Shown piece by piece: positions 19,233 to 33,511 of a stretch of DNA of 64,000 nt; the stretch's first letter is position 1, and each line of letters starts with the position of its first letter. The notes beneath the pieces were generated by a model. That model worked only from the letters and a program-made list of their open reading frames with translations. It searched no databases and had not been told where the DNA came from. Position numbers and translations under genes: made by a program. Origin of the DNA: Trichomonas vaginalis G3 (Eukaryota > Parabasalia > Trichomonadida > Trichomonadidae); contig NC_067206.1 of the NCBI RefSeq assembly GCF_026262505.1, forward strand, positions 29,155,896 through 29,219,895. Direction: 5' to 3'.

Positions 19233-22200
19233 TTACATATTAGTATCATGATATAATGTAATTTCAATGTCATCAAAATGACTATTTGCATTTATATTAA
19301 CATCTTCATCAAACGAAAAACTATCAGTAGAAGATATGTCATTAACAGGGCCCTTATTTGCCTTCTTAATGGCTATAACAGCAACGACAATTATAATTGC
19401 AACTAAAGCTAAACCACATACTCCTCCTATTACTCCATAAAGAGCAGATTTAGATAGTTGCCCAGAATTTTGATTATCGTCACCGCCATCGGTAACTTCA
19501 TTATAGGAACTTGAATTGCTTTCATTATGAATCTGTGAACTTATGCTTTGGGGAGTCGGAATCTGAGCTGTTGGGATGATAATTACTTCACTAGATGATG
19601 AATTTGTCTCTTCGCTGGATGATGATGAAGATGATGTTGTTTCTTCACTAGATGATGATGATGAAGATGATGATGTTTCTTCACTTGACGATGATGATGT
19701 TGTTGCCTCTTCACTAGATGATGATGAAGATGATGTTGTCTCTTCACTTGACGATGATGATGAAGATGTTTCTTCACTGGACGATGATGATGAAGATGAA
19801 GATGTTGTTGTCTCGTCACTAGATGATGATGAAGATGATGTTGTCTCTTCACTTGACGATGATGATGAAGATGAAGATGTTGTTGTCTCGTCACTAGATG
19901 ATGATGAAGATGATGTTGTCTCTTCACTAGATGATGAAGATGAAGATGTTGTTGTTTCTTCACTTGACGATGATGATGATGTTGTTGTTTCTTCACTAGA
20001 TGATGATGAAGATGAAGATGTTGTTGTCTCGTCACTAGATGATGATGATGTTGTTGTTTCTTCACTAGATGATGATGATGAAGATGATGATGTTTCTTCA
20101 CTAGATGATGATGATGAAGATGTTGTTGTCTCGTCACTAGATGATGATGATGAAGATGTTTCTTCACTTGACGATGATGATGATGTTGTTGCCTCTTCAC
20201 TAGATGATGATGAAGATGATGATGTTTCTTCACCTGACGATGATGATAAAGATGAAGATGTTGTTGTCTCTTCACTAGATGATGATGAAGATGATGTTGT
20301 TTCTTCACTAGATGACGATGATGAAGATGAAGATGTTATTGCCTCTTCACTAGATGATGATGAAGATGATGTTGTCTCGTCACTTGACGATGATGATGAA
20401 GATGAAGATGTTGTTGTCTCGTCACTAGATGATGATGAAGATGATGATGTTTCTTCACTAGATGATGATGATGAAGATGTTGTTGTCTCTTCACTAGATG
20501 ATGATGAAGATGAAGATGTTGTTGTCTCTTCACTAGATGATGATGAAGATGATGATGTTTCTTCACTTGACGATGATGATGTTGTTTCTTCACTAGATGA
20601 CGATGATGAAGATGAAGATGTTGTTGCCTCTTCACTAGATGATGATGAAGATGATGTTGTTTCTTCACTAGATGATGATGATGAAGATGATGTTGTCTCT
20701 TCACTAGATGATGATGAAGATGATGATGTTGTTGTCTCTTCACTAGATGATGATGAAGATGATGATGTTTCTTCACTTGACGATGATGATGAAGATGATG
20801 ATGTTTCTTCACTTGACGATGATGATAAAGATGAAGATGTTGTTGTCTCGTCACTAGATGATGATGAAGATGATGTTGTTTCTTCACTAGATGACGATGA
20901 TGAAGATGATGATGTTTCTTCACTGGACGATGATGATGAAGATGAAGATGTTGTTGTCTCGTCACTAGATGATGATGATGTTGTTGTTTCTTCACTAGAT
21001 GATGATGAAGATGATGATGTTTCTTCACTAGATGATGATGATGAAGATGTTGTTGTCTCGTCACTAGATGATGATGATGAAGATGTTTCTTCACTTGACG
21101 ATGATGATGATGTTGTTGCCTCTTCACTAGATGATGATGAAGATGATGATGTTTCTTCACCTGACGATGATGATAAGATGAAGATGTTGTGTGTCTCTTC
21201 ACTAGATGATGATGAAGATGATGTTGTTTCTTCACTAGATGACGATGATGAAGATGAAGATGTTATTGCCTTTCACTAGATGATGATGAAGATGATGTTG
21301 TCTCGTCACTTGACGATGATGAGAAGATGAAGATGTTGTTGTCTCGTCACTAGATGATGATGATGTTGTTGTTTCTTCACTAGATGATGATGAAGATGAT
21401 GTTGTCTCTTCACTTGACGATGATGATGAAGATGAAGATGTTGTTGTCTCGTCACTAGATGATGCTGAAGATGATGTTGTCTCTCACTTGACGATGATGA
21501 TGAAGATGAAGATGTTGTTGTCTCGTCATTAGATGATGATGATGTTGTTGTTTCTTCACTAGATGATGATGAAGATGATGATGTTCTTCACTAGATGATG
21601 ATGATGAAGATGTTGTTTGTCTCGTCACTAGATGATGATGATGAAGTGTTTCTTCACTTGACGATGATGATGTGTTGTTGCCTCTTCACTAGATGATGAT
21701 GAAGATGATGATGTTTCTTCACCTGACGATGATGATAAAGATGAAGATGTTGTTGTCTCTTCACTAGATGATGATGAAGATGATGTTGTTTCTTCACTAG
21801 ATGACATGATGAAGATGAAATGTTATTGCCTCTTCACTAGATGATGATGAAGATGATGATGTTTCTTCACTAGATGATGATGATGAAATGTTGTTGTCTC
21901 GTCACTAGATGATGATGAAGATGATGATGTTTCTTCACTAGATGATGATGATGAAGATGTTGTTGTCTCTTCACTAGATGATGATGAAGATGAAGATGTT
22001 GTTGTCTCTTCACTAGATGATGATGAATGATGATGTTTCTTCACTTGACGATGATGATGAATGATGATGTTTCTTCACTTGACGATGATGATGTTGTTTC
22101 TTCACTAGATGACGATGATGAAGATGAAGATGTTGTTGCCTCTTCACTAGATGATGATGAAGATGATGTTGTTTCTTCACTAGATGATGATGATGAAGAT

Positions 22201-25200
22201 GATGTTGTCTCTTCACTAGATGATGATGAAGATGATGATGTTGTTGTCTCTTCACTAGATGATGATGAAGATGATGATGTTTCTTCACTTGACGATGATG
22301 ATGAAGATGATGATGTTTCTTCACTTGACGATGATGATGAAGATGATGATGTTTTCTTCACTTGACGATGATGATGTTGTTGTTTCTTCACTAGATGATG
22401 ATGAAGATGATGATGTTTCTTCACTGGACGATGATGATGAAGATGAAGATGTTGTTGTCTCGTCACTAGATGATGATGAAGATGATGATGTTTCGTCACT
22501 AGATGATGATGATGAAGATGTTGTTGTCTCTTCACTAGATGATGATGAAGATGATGATGTTTCTTCACTTGACGATGATGATGAAGATGATGATGTTTCT
22601 TCACTGACGATGATGATGTTGTTTCTTCACTAGATGACGATGATGAAGATGAAGATGTTGTTGCTCTTCACTAGATGATGATGAAGATGATGTTGTTTCT
22701 TCACTAGATGATGATGATGAAGATGATGTTGTCTCTTCACTAGATGATGATGAAGATGATGATGTTGTTGTCTCTTCACTAGATGATGATGAAGATGATG
22801 ATGTTTCTTCACTTGACGATGATGATGAAGATGATGATGTTTCTTCACTTGACGATGATGATGAAGATGATGATGTTTCTTCACTTGACGATGATGATGT
22901 TGTTGTTTCTTCACTAGATGATGATGATGAAGATGATGATGTTTCTTCACTGGACGATGATGATGAAGATGAAGATGTTGTTGTCTCGTCACTAGATGAT
23001 GATGAAGATGATGATGTTTCTTCACTAGATGATGATGATGAAGATGTTGTTGTCTCTTCACTAGATGATGATGAAGATGAAGATGTTGTTGTCTCTTCAC
23101 TAGATGATGATGAAGATGATGATGTTTCTTCACTTGACGATGATGATGAAGATGATGATGTTTCTTCACTTGACGATGATGATGTTGTTTCTTCACTAGA
23201 TGACGATGATGAAGATGAAGATGTTGTTGCCTCTTCACTAGATGATGATGAAGATGATGTTGTTTCTTCACTAGATGATGATGATGAAGATGATGTTGTC
23301 TCTTCACTAGATGATGATGAAGATGATGATGTTGTTGTCTCTTCACTAGATGATGATGAAGATGATGATGTTTCTTCACTTGACGATGATGATGAAGATG
23401 ATGATGTTTCTTCACTTGACGATGATGATAAAGATGAAGATGTTGTTGTCTCGTCACTAGATGATGATGAAGATGATGTTGTTTCTTCACTTGACGATGA
23501 TGAAGATGATGATGTTTCTTCACTAGATGACGATGATGATAAAGATGAAGATGTTGTTGTCTCGTCACTAGATGATGATGATGTTGTTGTTTCTTCACTA
23601 GATGATGATGAAGATGATGATGTTTCTTCACTAGATGATGATGATGAAGATGTTGTTGTCTCGTCACTAGATGATGATGATGAAGATGTTTCTTCACTTG
23701 ACGATGATGATGATGTTGTTGCCTCTTCACTAGATGATGATGAAGATGATGATGTTTCTTCACCTGACGATGATGATAAAGATGAAGATGTTGTTGTCTC
23801 TTCACTAGATGATGATGAAGATGATGTTGTTTCTTCACTAGATGACGATGATGAAGATGAAGATGTTATTGCCTCTTCACTAGATGATGATGAAGATGAT
23901 GTTGTCTCGTCACTAGATGATGATGATGTTGTTGTTTCTTCACTAGATGATGATGAAGATGATGTTGTCTCTTCACTTGACGATGATGATGAAGATGAAG
24001 ATGTTTTGTCTCGTCACTAGATGATGGAAGATGATGTTGTCTCTTCACTTGACGATGATGATGAAGATGAAGATGTTGTTGTCTCGTCATAGATGATGAT
24101 GAAGATGATGATGTTCTTCACTACGATGATGATGATGAAGATGTTGTTGTCTCGTCATTAGATGATGAAGATGAAGATGTTTCTTCACTTGATGATGATG
24201 ATGATGATGTTGTTGTCCTCTTCACTAGATGAATTGAAATGATGATGATGTTTCTTCACTGATTGATGATAAAGATGAAGATGTTGTTGTCTCTTCACTA
24301 GATGATGATGAAGATGATGTTGTTTCTTCACTAGATGACGATGATGAAGATGAAGATGTTATTGCCTCTTCACTAGATGATGATGAAGATGATGATGTTT
24401 CTTCACTAGATGATGATGATGAAGATGTTGTTGTCTCGTCACTAGATGATGATGAAGATGATGAGTTTCTTCACTAGATGATGATGATGAAGATGTTGTT
24501 GTCTCTTCACTAGATGATGATGAAGATGATGATGTTGTTGTCTCTTCACTAGATGATGATGAAGATGATGATGTTTCTTCACTTGACGATGATGATGAAG
24601 ATGATGATGTTTCTTCACTTGACGATGATGATGTTGTTTCTTCACTAGATGACGATGATGAAGATGAAGATGTTGTTGCCTCTTCACTAGATGATGATGA
24701 AGATGATGTTGTTTCTTCACTAGATGATGATGATGAAGATGATGTTGTCTCTTCACTAGATGATGATGAAGATGATGATGTTGTTGTCTCTTCACTAGAT
24801 TATGATGAAGATGATGATGTTTCTTCACTTGACGATGATGATGAAGATGATGATGTTTCTTCACTTGACGATGATGATAAAGATGAAGATGTTGTTGTCT
24901 CGTCACTAGATGATGATGAAGATGATGTTGTCTCGTCACTTGACGATGATGATGAAGATGAAGATGTTGTTGTCTCGTCACTAGATGATGATGAAGATGA
25001 TGATGTTTTCACTAGATGATGATGATGAAGATGTTGTTGTCTCTTCACTAGATGATGATGAAGATGAAGATGTTGTTGTCTCTTCACTAGATGATGATGA
25101 ATGATGATGTTTCTTCACTTGACGATGATGATGTTGTTTTCTTCACTAGATGACGATGATGAAGATGAAGATGTTGTTGCCTCTTCACTAGATGATGATG

Positions 25201-28200
25201 AAGATGATGTTGTTTCTTCACTAGATGATGATGATGAAGATGATGTTGTCTCTTCACTAGATGATGATGAAGATGATGATGTTGTTGTCTCTTCACTAGA
25301 TGATGATGAAGATGATGATGTTTCTTCACTTGACGATGATGATGAAGATGATGATGTTTCTTCACTTGACGATGATGATAAAGATGAAGATGTTGTTGTC
25401 TCGTCACTAGATGATGATGAAGATGATGTTGTTTCTTCACTAGATGACGATGATGAAGATGATGATGTTTCTTCACTGGACGATGATGATGAAGATGAAG
25501 ATGTTGTTGTCTCGTCACTAGATGATGATGATGTTGTTGTTTCTTCACTAGATGATGATGAAGATGATGATGTTTCTTCACTAGATGATGATGATGAAGA
25601 TGTTGTTGTCTCGTCACTAGATGATGATGATGAAGATGTTTCTTCACTTGACGATGATGATGATGTTGTTGCCTCTTCACTAGATGATGATGAAGATGAT
25701 GATGTTTCTTCACCTGACGATGATGATAAAGATGAAGATGTTGTTGTCTCTTCACTAGATGATGATGAAGATGATGTTGTTTCTTCACTAGATGACGATG
25801 ATGAAGATGAAGATGTTATTGCCTCTTCACTAGATGATGATGAAGATGATGTTGTCTCGTCACTTGACGATGATGATGAAGATGAAGATGTTGTTGTCTC
25901 GTCACTAGATGATGATGATGTTGTTGTTTCTTCACTAGATGATGATGAAGATGATGTTGTCTCTTCACTTGACGATGATGATGAAGATGAAGATGTTGTT
26001 GTCTCGTCACTAGATGATGCTGAAGATGATGTTGTCTCTTCACTTGACGATGATGATGAAGATGAAGATGTTGTTGTCTCGTCATTAGATGATGATGATG
26101 TTGTTGTTTCTTCACTAGATGATGATGAAGATGATGATGTTTCTTCACTAGATGATGATGATGAAGATGTTGTTGTCTCGTCACTAGATGATGATGATGA
26201 AGATGTTTCTTCACTTGACGATGATGATGATGTTGTTGCCTCTTCACTAGATGATGATGAAGATGATGATGTTTCTTCACCTGACGATGATGATAAAGAT
26301 GAAGATGTTGTTGTCTCTTCACTAGATGATGATGAAGATGATGTTGTTTCTTCACTAGATGACGATGATGAAGATGAAGATGTTATTGCCTCTTCACTAG
26401 ATGATGATGAAGATGATGATGTTTCTTCACTAGATGATGATGATGAAGATGTTGTTGTCTCGTCACTAGATGATGATGAAGATGATGATGTTTCTTCACT
26501 AGATGATGATGATGAAGATGTTGTTGTCTCTTCACTAGATGATGATGAAGATGAAGATGTTGTTGTCTCTTCACTAGATGATGATGAAGATGATGATGTT
26601 TCTTCACTTGACGATGATGATGAAGATGATGATGTTTCTTCACTTGACGATGATGATGTTGTTTCTTCACTAGATGACGATGATGAAGATGAAGATGTTG
26701 TTGCCTCTTCACTAGATGATGATGAAGATGATGTTGTTTCTTCACTAGATGATGATGATGAAGATGATGTTGTCTCTTCACTAGATGATGATGAAGATGA
26801 TGATGTTGTTGTCTCTTCACTAGATGATGATGAAGATGATGATGTTTCTTCACTTGACGATGATGATGAAGATGATGATGTTTCTTCACTTGACGATGAT
26901 GATGAAGATGATGATGTTTCTTCACTTGACGATGATGATGTTGTTGTTTCTTCACTAGATGATGATGAAGATGATGATGTTTCTTCACTGGACGATGATG
27001 ATGAAGATGAAGATGTTGTTGTCTCGTCACTAGATGATGATGAAGATGATGATGTTTCTTCACTAGATGATGATGATGAAGATGTTGTTGTCTCTTCACT
27101 AGATGATGATGAAGATGATGATGTTTCTTCACTTGACGATGATGATGAAGATGATGATGTTTCTTCACTTGACGATGATGATGTTGTTTCTTCACTAGAT
27201 GACGATGATGAAGATGAAGATGTTGTTGCCTCTTCACTAGATGATGATGAAGATGATGTTGTTTCTTCACTAGATGATGATGATGAAGATGATGTTGTCT
27301 CTTCACTAGATGATGATGAAGATGATGATGTTGTTGTCTCTTCACTAGATGATGATGAAGATGATGATGTTTCTTCACTTGACGATGATGATGAAGATGA
27401 TGATGTTTCTTCACTTGACGATGATGATGAAGATGATGATGTTTCTTCACTTGACGATGATGATGTTGTTGTTTCTTCACTAGATGATGATGATGAAGAT
27501 GATGATGTTTCTTCACTGGACGATGATGATGAAGATGAAGATGTTGTCTCGTCACTAGATGATGATGAAGATGATGTTTCTTCACTAGATGATGATGATG
27601 AAGATGTTGTTGTCTCTTCACTAGATGATGATGAAGATGAAGATGTTGTTGTCTCTTCACTAGATGATGATGAAGATGATGATGTTTCTTCACTTGACGA
27701 TGATGATGAAGATGATGATGTTTCTTCACTTGACGATGATGATGTTGTTTCTTCACTAGATGACGATGATGAAGATGAAGATGTTGTTGCCTCTTCACTA
27801 GATGATGATGAAGATGATGTTGTTTCTTCACTAGATGATGATGATGAAGATGATGTTGTCTCTTCACTAGATGATGATGAAGATTGATGTTGTTGTCTCT
27901 TCACTAGATGATGATGAAGATGATGATGTTTCTTCACTTGACGATGATGATGAAGATGATGATGTTTCTTCACTTGACGATGATGATAAAGATGAAGATG
28001 TTGTTGTCTCGTCACTAGATGATGATGAAGATGATGTTGTTTCTTCACTTGACGATGATGAAGATGATGATGTTTCTTCACTAGATGACGATGATGATAA
28101 AGATGAAGATGTTGTTGTCTCGTCACTAGATGATGATGATGTTGTTGTTTCTTCACTAGATGATGATGAAGATGATGATGTTTCTTCACTAGATGATGAT

Positions 28201-31200
28201 GATGAAGATGTTGTTGTCTCGTCACTAGATGATGATGATGAAGATGTTTCTTCACTTGACGATGATGATGATGTTGTTGCCTCTTCACTAGATGATGATG
28301 AAGATGATGATTTCTTCACCTGACGATGATGATAAAGATGAAGATGTTTTGTCTCTTCACTAGATGATGATGAAGATGATGTTGTTTCTTCACTAATGAC
28401 GATGATGAAGATGAAGATGTTTTGCCTCTTCACTAGATGATGAGAAGATATGTTGTCTCGTCACTAGATGATGATGATGTTGTTGTTTCTTCACTAGATG
28501 ATGATGAAGATGATGTTGTCTCTTCACTTGACGATGATGATGAAGATGAAGATGTTGTTGTCTCGTCACTAGATGATGCTGAAGATGATGTTGTCTCTTC
28601 ACTTGACGATGATGATGAAGATGAAGATGTTGTTGTCTCGTCATTAGATGATGATGAAGATGATGATGTTTCTTCACTAGATGATGATGATGAAGATGTT
28701 GTTGTCTCGTCACTAGATGATGATGATGAAGATGTTTCTTCACTTGACGATGATGATGATGTTGTTGCCTCTTCACTAGATGATGATGAAGATGATGATG
28801 TTTCTTCACCTGACGATGATGATAAAGATGAAGATGTTGTTGTCTCTTCACTAGATGATGATGAAGATGATGTTGTTTCTTCACTAGATGACGATGATGA
28901 AGATGAAGATGTTATTGCCTCTTCACTAGATGATGATGAAGATGATGATGTTTCTTCACTAGATGATGATGATGAAGATGTTGTTGTCTCGTCACTAGAT
29001 GATGATGAAGATGATGATGTTTCTTCACTAGATGATGATGATGAAGATGTTGTTGTCTCTTCACTAGATGATGATGAAGATGATGATGTTGTTGTTCTCA
29101 CTAGATGATGATGAAGATGATGATGTTTTCTTCACTTGACGATGATGATGAAGATGATGATGTTTCTTCACTGACGATGATGATGTGTTTCTTCACTAGA
29201 TGACGATGATGAAGATGAAGATGTTGTTGCCTCTTCACTAGATGATGATGAAGATGATGTTGTTTCTTCACTAGATGATGATGATGAAGATGATGTTGTC
29301 TCTTCACTAGATGATGATGAAGATGATGATGTTGTTGTCTCTTCACTAGATTATGATGAAGATGATGATGTTTCTTCACTTGACGATGATGATGATGATG
29401 ATGTTTCTTCACTGACGATGATGAAAGATGAAGATGTTGTTGTCTCACTAGATGATGATGAAGATGAATGTTGTTGTCTCGTCACTAGATGATGATGAAG
29501 ATGATGATGTTTCTTCACTGACGATGATGATGAAGATGAAGATGTTGTTGTCTCGTCACTAGATGATGATGATGTTGTTGTTTCTTCACTAGATGATGAT
29601 GAAGATGATGATGTTTCTTCACTAGATGATGATGATGAAGATGTTGTTGTCTCGTCACTAGATGATGATGATGAAGATGTTGTTTCTTCACTTGACGATG
29701 AAGATGATGTTGTTGCCTCTTCACTAGATGATGATGAAGATGATGTTGTTCTTCACCTGACGATGATGATAAAGATGAAGATGTTGTTGTCTCTTCACTA
29801 GATGATGATGAAGATGATGTTGTTTCTTCACTAGATGACGATGATGAAGATGAAGATGTTATTGCTCTTCACTAGATGATGATGAAGATGATGTTGTCTC
29901 TCACTTGACGATGATGATGAAGATGAAGATGTTGTTGTCTCGTCACTAGATGATGATGATGTTGTTGTTTCTTCACTAGATGATGATGAAGATGATGTTG
30001 TCTCTTCACTTGACGATGATGATGAAGATGAAGATGTTGTTGTCTCGTCACTAGATGATGCTGAAGATGATGTTGTCTCTTCACTTGACGATGATGATGA
30101 AGATGAAGATGTTGTTGTCTCGTCATTAGATGATGATGAAGATGATGATGTCTCTTCACTAGATGATGATGAAGATGAAGATGTTGTTGTCTCTTCACTA
30201 GATGATGATGAAGATGATGTTGTCTCTTCACTTGACGATGATGATAAAGATGAAGATGTTGTTGTCTCGTCACTAGATGATGATGAAGATGATGTTGTTT
30301 CTTCACTAGATGATGATGATGAAGATGATGATGTTTCTTCACTTGACGATGATGATGTTGTTTCTTCACTTGATGATGATGATGATGTTGTTGTTTCTTC
30401 ACTAGATGATGATGAAGATGAAGATGTTGTTGTCTCGTCACTAGATGATGATGATGTTGTTGTTTCTTCACTAGATGATGATGATGAAGATGATGATGTT
30501 TCTTCACTAGATGATGATGATGAAGATGTTGTTGTCTCGTCACTAGATGATGATGATGAAGATGTTTCTTCACTTGACGATGATGATGTTGTTGTTGCCT
30601 CTTCACTAGATGATGATGAAGATGATGATGTTTCTTCACTAGATGATGATGATGAAGATGTTGTTGTCTCTTCACTAGATGATGATGAAGATGATGTTGT
30701 TTCTTCACTAGATGACGATGATGAAGATGAAGATGTTATTGCCTCTTCACTAGATGATGATGAAGATGATGATGTTTCTTCACTTGACGATGATGATGAA
30801 GATGATGATGTTTCTTCACTTGACGATGATGATGTTGTTTCTTCACTAGATGACGATGATGAAGATGAAGATGTTGTTGCCTCTTCACTAGATGATGATG
30901 AAGATGATGTTGTTTCTTCACTAGATGATGATGATGAAGATGATGTTGTCTCTTCACTAGATGATGATGATGAAGATGATGATGTTGTTGTCTCTTCACT
31001 AGATGATGATGAAGATGATGATGTTTCTTCACTTGACGATGATGATGAAGATGATGATGTTTCTTCACTTGACGATGATGATGAAGATGATGATGTTTCT
31101 TCACTTGACGATGATGATAAAGATGAAGATGTTGTTGTCTCGTCACTAGATGATGATGAAGATGATGTTGTTTCTTCACTTGACGATGATGAAGATGATG

Positions 31201-32451
31201 ATGTTTCTTCACTAGATGACGATGATGATAAAGATGAAGATGTTGTTGCCTCTTCACTAGATGATGATGAAGATGATGTTGTTTCTTCACTAGATGATGA
31301 TGAAGATGATGATGTTTCTTCACTTAACGATGATGATGAAGATGAAGATGTTGTTGTCTCTTCACTAGATGATGATGATGATGATGTTGTTGTTTCTTCA
31401 CTTGACGATGATGAAGATGATGATGTTTCTTCACTTGACGATGATGAAGATGATGAAGATGTCACAACTATATCCTCCTCTTCAATAATGCGTGACCTGG
31501 TATCCTCATCAAAATATGCTGTTTGGAAAGATGTTTCTTCTAAAATATTATTTGATTTATAGTCGGTATTAACATTATAATGCTCTTGAATGTAGTATGT
31601 ATCAACATTCAAGCGACTTGTTGAAGTTCCATGGGTATAACTAGTAATATTATAACCATTTGGATCTGTAATTTTATTTTGACAATCGTATAAAGCAAAA
31701 TTCTGGAATGTAATTTGACTATTATCTAAATTGAAATACCTGAGACCATATTGTTCTTGGTCAGAACAATAATTAACATTTATGTATTTTATTGTACCTG
31801 AAACGAATTTGAACTCAGCGATAACAGATATAGAATGTAAATTTTGTAAATTTATATACGAAACATAATTCTCATCTAAATTGATCTTATTAACTTCTGA
31901 ATCTGCTTCAATTGCAAATCCACTGCAAAATCCAACTTCCATATCCGAAATATTAACATTTTTGAAAATAATGGACCCTTTATATAAAAATATTGGGCGT
32001 TGTACGCTATCTGCCTTGAAACGTCGACTATTATGAGAAACGCTGATTTCAGATATGCCATTAATTTTTGAATATCTATTACATTTGATCGTATAAATTG
32101 GCCTTTATGGTCATCATTATATGTTTCATCATAAGTATTACTAGTATCAAAAGTACATTGAGATACGTAAAATTCGGCGTTCTCTGAACCATCAACATAG
32201 ACTGCTCCGCCAGAATAAGGGGCCCATGTATTATAAAATTTGCAAAGTACTAGAGCAAGGCGAATCGAGCAATAAATCGCGCCGCCATGAAGGGATTCCT
32301 AATTACTATAATCATTTGTTCCAACCTCAATAAATTCAGATCTGCGAATAAAGGCATTCCCATTAGATGTAATTTTTTGTCGCCCAGATGCAGTATAGGG
32401 CTCAGCAGCTTGGTTTGGAAAATAATGTGAAAAAGGATATTTCACCATAAA
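19233..32451 (-). CDS. Giant Ser/Glu/Thr-rich surface protein, beta-helix head and TM anchor; frame interrupted
   Basis: One minus-strand gene of about 13 kb. The head (32451 to about 31470) has GGAIYC and GGAVYV motifs and alternating beta-strand sequence, as in Pmp-like or right-handed beta-helix surface proteins. Then come about 12 kb of poly-Ser blocks split by EET(T) or DET(T). The C-terminus (19233-19560) has a Ser/Asn/Gln linker, a hydrophobic segment GVIGGVCGLALVAIIIVVAV, a basic KKANK stop-transfer and a ~40-residue acidic tail. This is a type I membrane protein with a long, probably O-glycosylated or phosphorylated stalk. There is no visible signal peptide at the ATG (32451). A TAG interrupts the head at 32299-32301 and a frame change lies near 32085. 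Further frame breaks cluster at about 21.2-24.3, 25.0-25.1, 27.9-28.5 and 29.1-29.9 kb. It may be a pseudogene, or the breaks may be assembly errors. Confidence 0.6.
19600..31460 (-). repeat. 12-kb Ser/Glu/Thr-coding tandem array with higher-order structure
   Basis: The basic unit of about 24-39 bp reads, on the plus strand, TCTTCACTAGATGATGATGA with variable GAT/GAA extensions. On the coding strand it gives Ser6-9, Glu-Glu, Thr1-3. Units are grouped: a marker starting GTTGTTTCTTCACTAGATGA followed by CGATG recurs near 20583, 22096, 22619, 23187, 24637, 25135, 26658, 27186, 27747 and 30836. The spacings of about 520-570 and 1440-1520 bp show nested higher-order repeats. Both strands lack stops in several frames, so long Asp-rich and His-rich frames on top of it are shadows. 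Confidence 0.9.
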
Positions 32452-33505
32452 TAATGTAAAAAAAGGATATTAGAGAGAACAAGATAAAATAAGTATATGG
32501 GATTAATTCAAGATAAGATTTTTGAATTGGATAAGTCAAAACGTTTTGAATATTATAGAAATAATAAGTTGGTGTTTTAACTTATATGATAATAGCATCA
32601 ACAATCTCAGAAAAAATTATAAGAGTAAAAAGTTGGTCGATTGCATATTTGCAATTATAATATTATAAGTAATTTGAACAATAAAATAAGTGTGTTATGT
32701 AAACTTCTTAAAGTTCGGTAGAAATAAAGGAACTTCTGAAAAAGTAATTTGAAAACGCTAGATGATTTTTGTAAATAATAGAGAAACTAAGATACTTTTT
32801 ATGGGCTTGTAAATTATTTTGAAAATAATTTGAGATTCCAATTCACTCCAATCTGAGAATTTTGCAAATTACCTCAGACTTTTCAGAGGATTGAGTTGCC
32901 ACTCAATCCTCTGAAATAGTCTGTGGTAATTTTTAGTCTCTACACTATTTCAATATAAGCTCCATTTTTAAACAGTTTTTAAAAATCGAGCATTGAAAAG
33001 TGTGATGAGACTTATAGAATTAGATCTTAGATTCTATTAAAAATTTTCTTCTTAATATGATATAATATTAACCATGGCTATATGTTATCGTCGGAAAAAT
33101 TAAAAATTGCATAGATTTTTTATAGGAAAAATCGATCGACTTTATGTTCACATATTTGAACATATTATAAAAGAATTGAATAATATGTCACATATTATGT
33201 GTGATAGCATTAACTGGAAATAATGGATGTAATTAATTGAAAATTATTGTGCTTCTTTTTGACTGAAAGCAATTGCTCTGGGCATATGGGATGAAGCTCA
33301 AGCGTACAGCAAATCCAAATTATTGTTTTCCAAAATGTTAAATTATTCATTATTTTCCACAAAGCACAATACAGAATTCTATATAGATAACCAGGTATTG
33401 TTAGGATTATACATTATATCTGGTTAGCAAGTATCTAGATAACAAGTTAATGATCAATGAATAATTATTTTAACCGAAGGTGAGTTCAAGAAATAAAATG
33501 TGTTT
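32452..33505. other. AT-rich spacer upstream of the giant gene
   Basis: No gene is seen. A partly repeated ATATCC...CACATTATTT block lies at the gene start (32425-32470). Around 32853-32925, CACTCCAATCTGAGAATTTTGC and GAGGATTGAGTTGCCACTCAATCCTC form a short perfect hairpin (GAGGATTGAGT at 32887 with ACTCAATCCTC at 32902). Confidence 0.45.
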
Positions 33506-33511
33506 GGCCTA

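Noticed and set aside
19576-29108. Long plus-strand Asp-rich (SSLDDDDEDD) frames of up to 928 codons
   Set aside because: They are the antisense of the Ser/Glu/Thr repeat. The minus strand has the beta-helix head, the TM anchor and the tail in order; the plus strand has no start context or flanking domain.
19583-31323. Minus-strand His/Gln/Lys-rich (HHLHHHLVKRQQ) frames
   Set aside because: These are a shifted reading of the same array. They begin at in-array Met codons and have no head or anchor.
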